From Bog-159 sp963818855 (GTDB lineage Bacteria; Acidobacteriota; Terriglobia; Bryobacterales; Bryobacteraceae): 64,000 bases of DNA. Position 1 is the first letter of the stretch. Each line of letters starts with the position of its first letter. The notes below the pieces were generated by a model. It saw only the letters and a list, made by a program, of their open reading frames with translations, did no database searches and was not told the DNA's origin. This document shows, piece by piece, positions 63,988 to 64,000 of this stretch. The position numbers were made by a program, and so were the translations under genes. The DNA lies in assembly GCA_963818855.1 (NCBI GenBank), contig CAWFUH010000019.1, positions 284,338-348,337 on the forward strand, written 5' to 3'.

Positions 63988-64000
63988 ATGGAAATCACCT
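63988..64000 (+). CDS. 5' end of a gene cut by the window edge
   Basis: ATGGAAATCACC starts here and runs off the window. CATAAT ends seven bases before the ATG, the same leaderless-type spacing seen at other starts in this window. Nothing can be said about the product. Confidence 0.35.

Overview
The window reads as a piece of a GC-rich, Gram-negative Acidobacteriota chromosome, most likely of the Solibacter/Bryobacter type. This rests on gene families rather than on any search. They include a secreted protein with the Solibacter-type C-terminal domain (TIGR03437), an acidobacterial duplicated orphan permease (ADOP) with its PadR partner, a VWFA-related acidobacterial protein, two giant TonB-dependent receptors with carboxypeptidase-regulatory N-domains, a PEP-CTERM protein, and a DUF1592/DUF1552 pair. 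No rRNA, tRNA, CRISPR array, integrase or transposase was seen.

Layout. 1-5.8 kb (minus strand): a seven-haem cytochrome, an HNH nuclease coupled to ComF, bacterioferritin, an exported CocE/NonD hydrolase, and a NADAR protein with a lipobox that overlaps the hydrolase gene. 5.9-16.6 kb: a small membrane protein, a lipid A-type acyltransferase, a DUF2961 (GH172) protein, a class 3 lipase, a VWA protein, a membrane protein with eleven 35-residue TPRs, a second TPR protein and a double-malectin protein. 16.9-26 kb: a TonB-dependent receptor, a clan GH-A-like glycosidase, and padR with ADOP. 26-32 kb: a 58-residue zinc ribbon, a TIGR01777 epimerase, a frameshifted HipA-like kinase with DUF3037, a DUF1080 protein, a DedA protein and an unknown exported protein. 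32-46 kb: a PEP-CTERM protein fused in frame to a second exported protein, a fucose isomerase-like protein, PxpA, an FGE-like protein, a DUF1592-DUF1552-nucleoside hydrolase-like operon, an S4 protein and an ABC-2 exporter. 46-52 kb: a second TonB-dependent receptor, a LysR regulator, an unknown family, and hicB with a decayed hicA. 52-64 kb: an outer-membrane biogenesis operon (Omp85 with seven POTRA-like segments, SurA-like chaperone, TamB), an HTH regulator facing a zinc-finger/sigma4-like protein across a palindromic intergenic region, and two alpha/beta hydrolases.

How the genes work together. The clearest unit is the coupled Omp85-SurA-like-TamB operon for outer-membrane protein insertion and assembly. 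The receptors, glycosidase, DUF2961, DUF1080, malectin, lipase and hydrolase proteins suggest a polymer-degrading soil heterotroph.

Three things stand out. First, about thirteen genes carry a -10-like hexamer ending only 5-11 nt before the start codon and no Shine-Dalgarno, which suggests leaderless mRNAs. Genes with a clear GGAG-type site form a separate class. Second, short paired-palindrome (REP-like) elements are scattered between genes, and two lie inside reading frames. Third, several genes show sequence-level damage or fusion: the HipA-like kinase, hicA, and the PEP-CTERM fusion.
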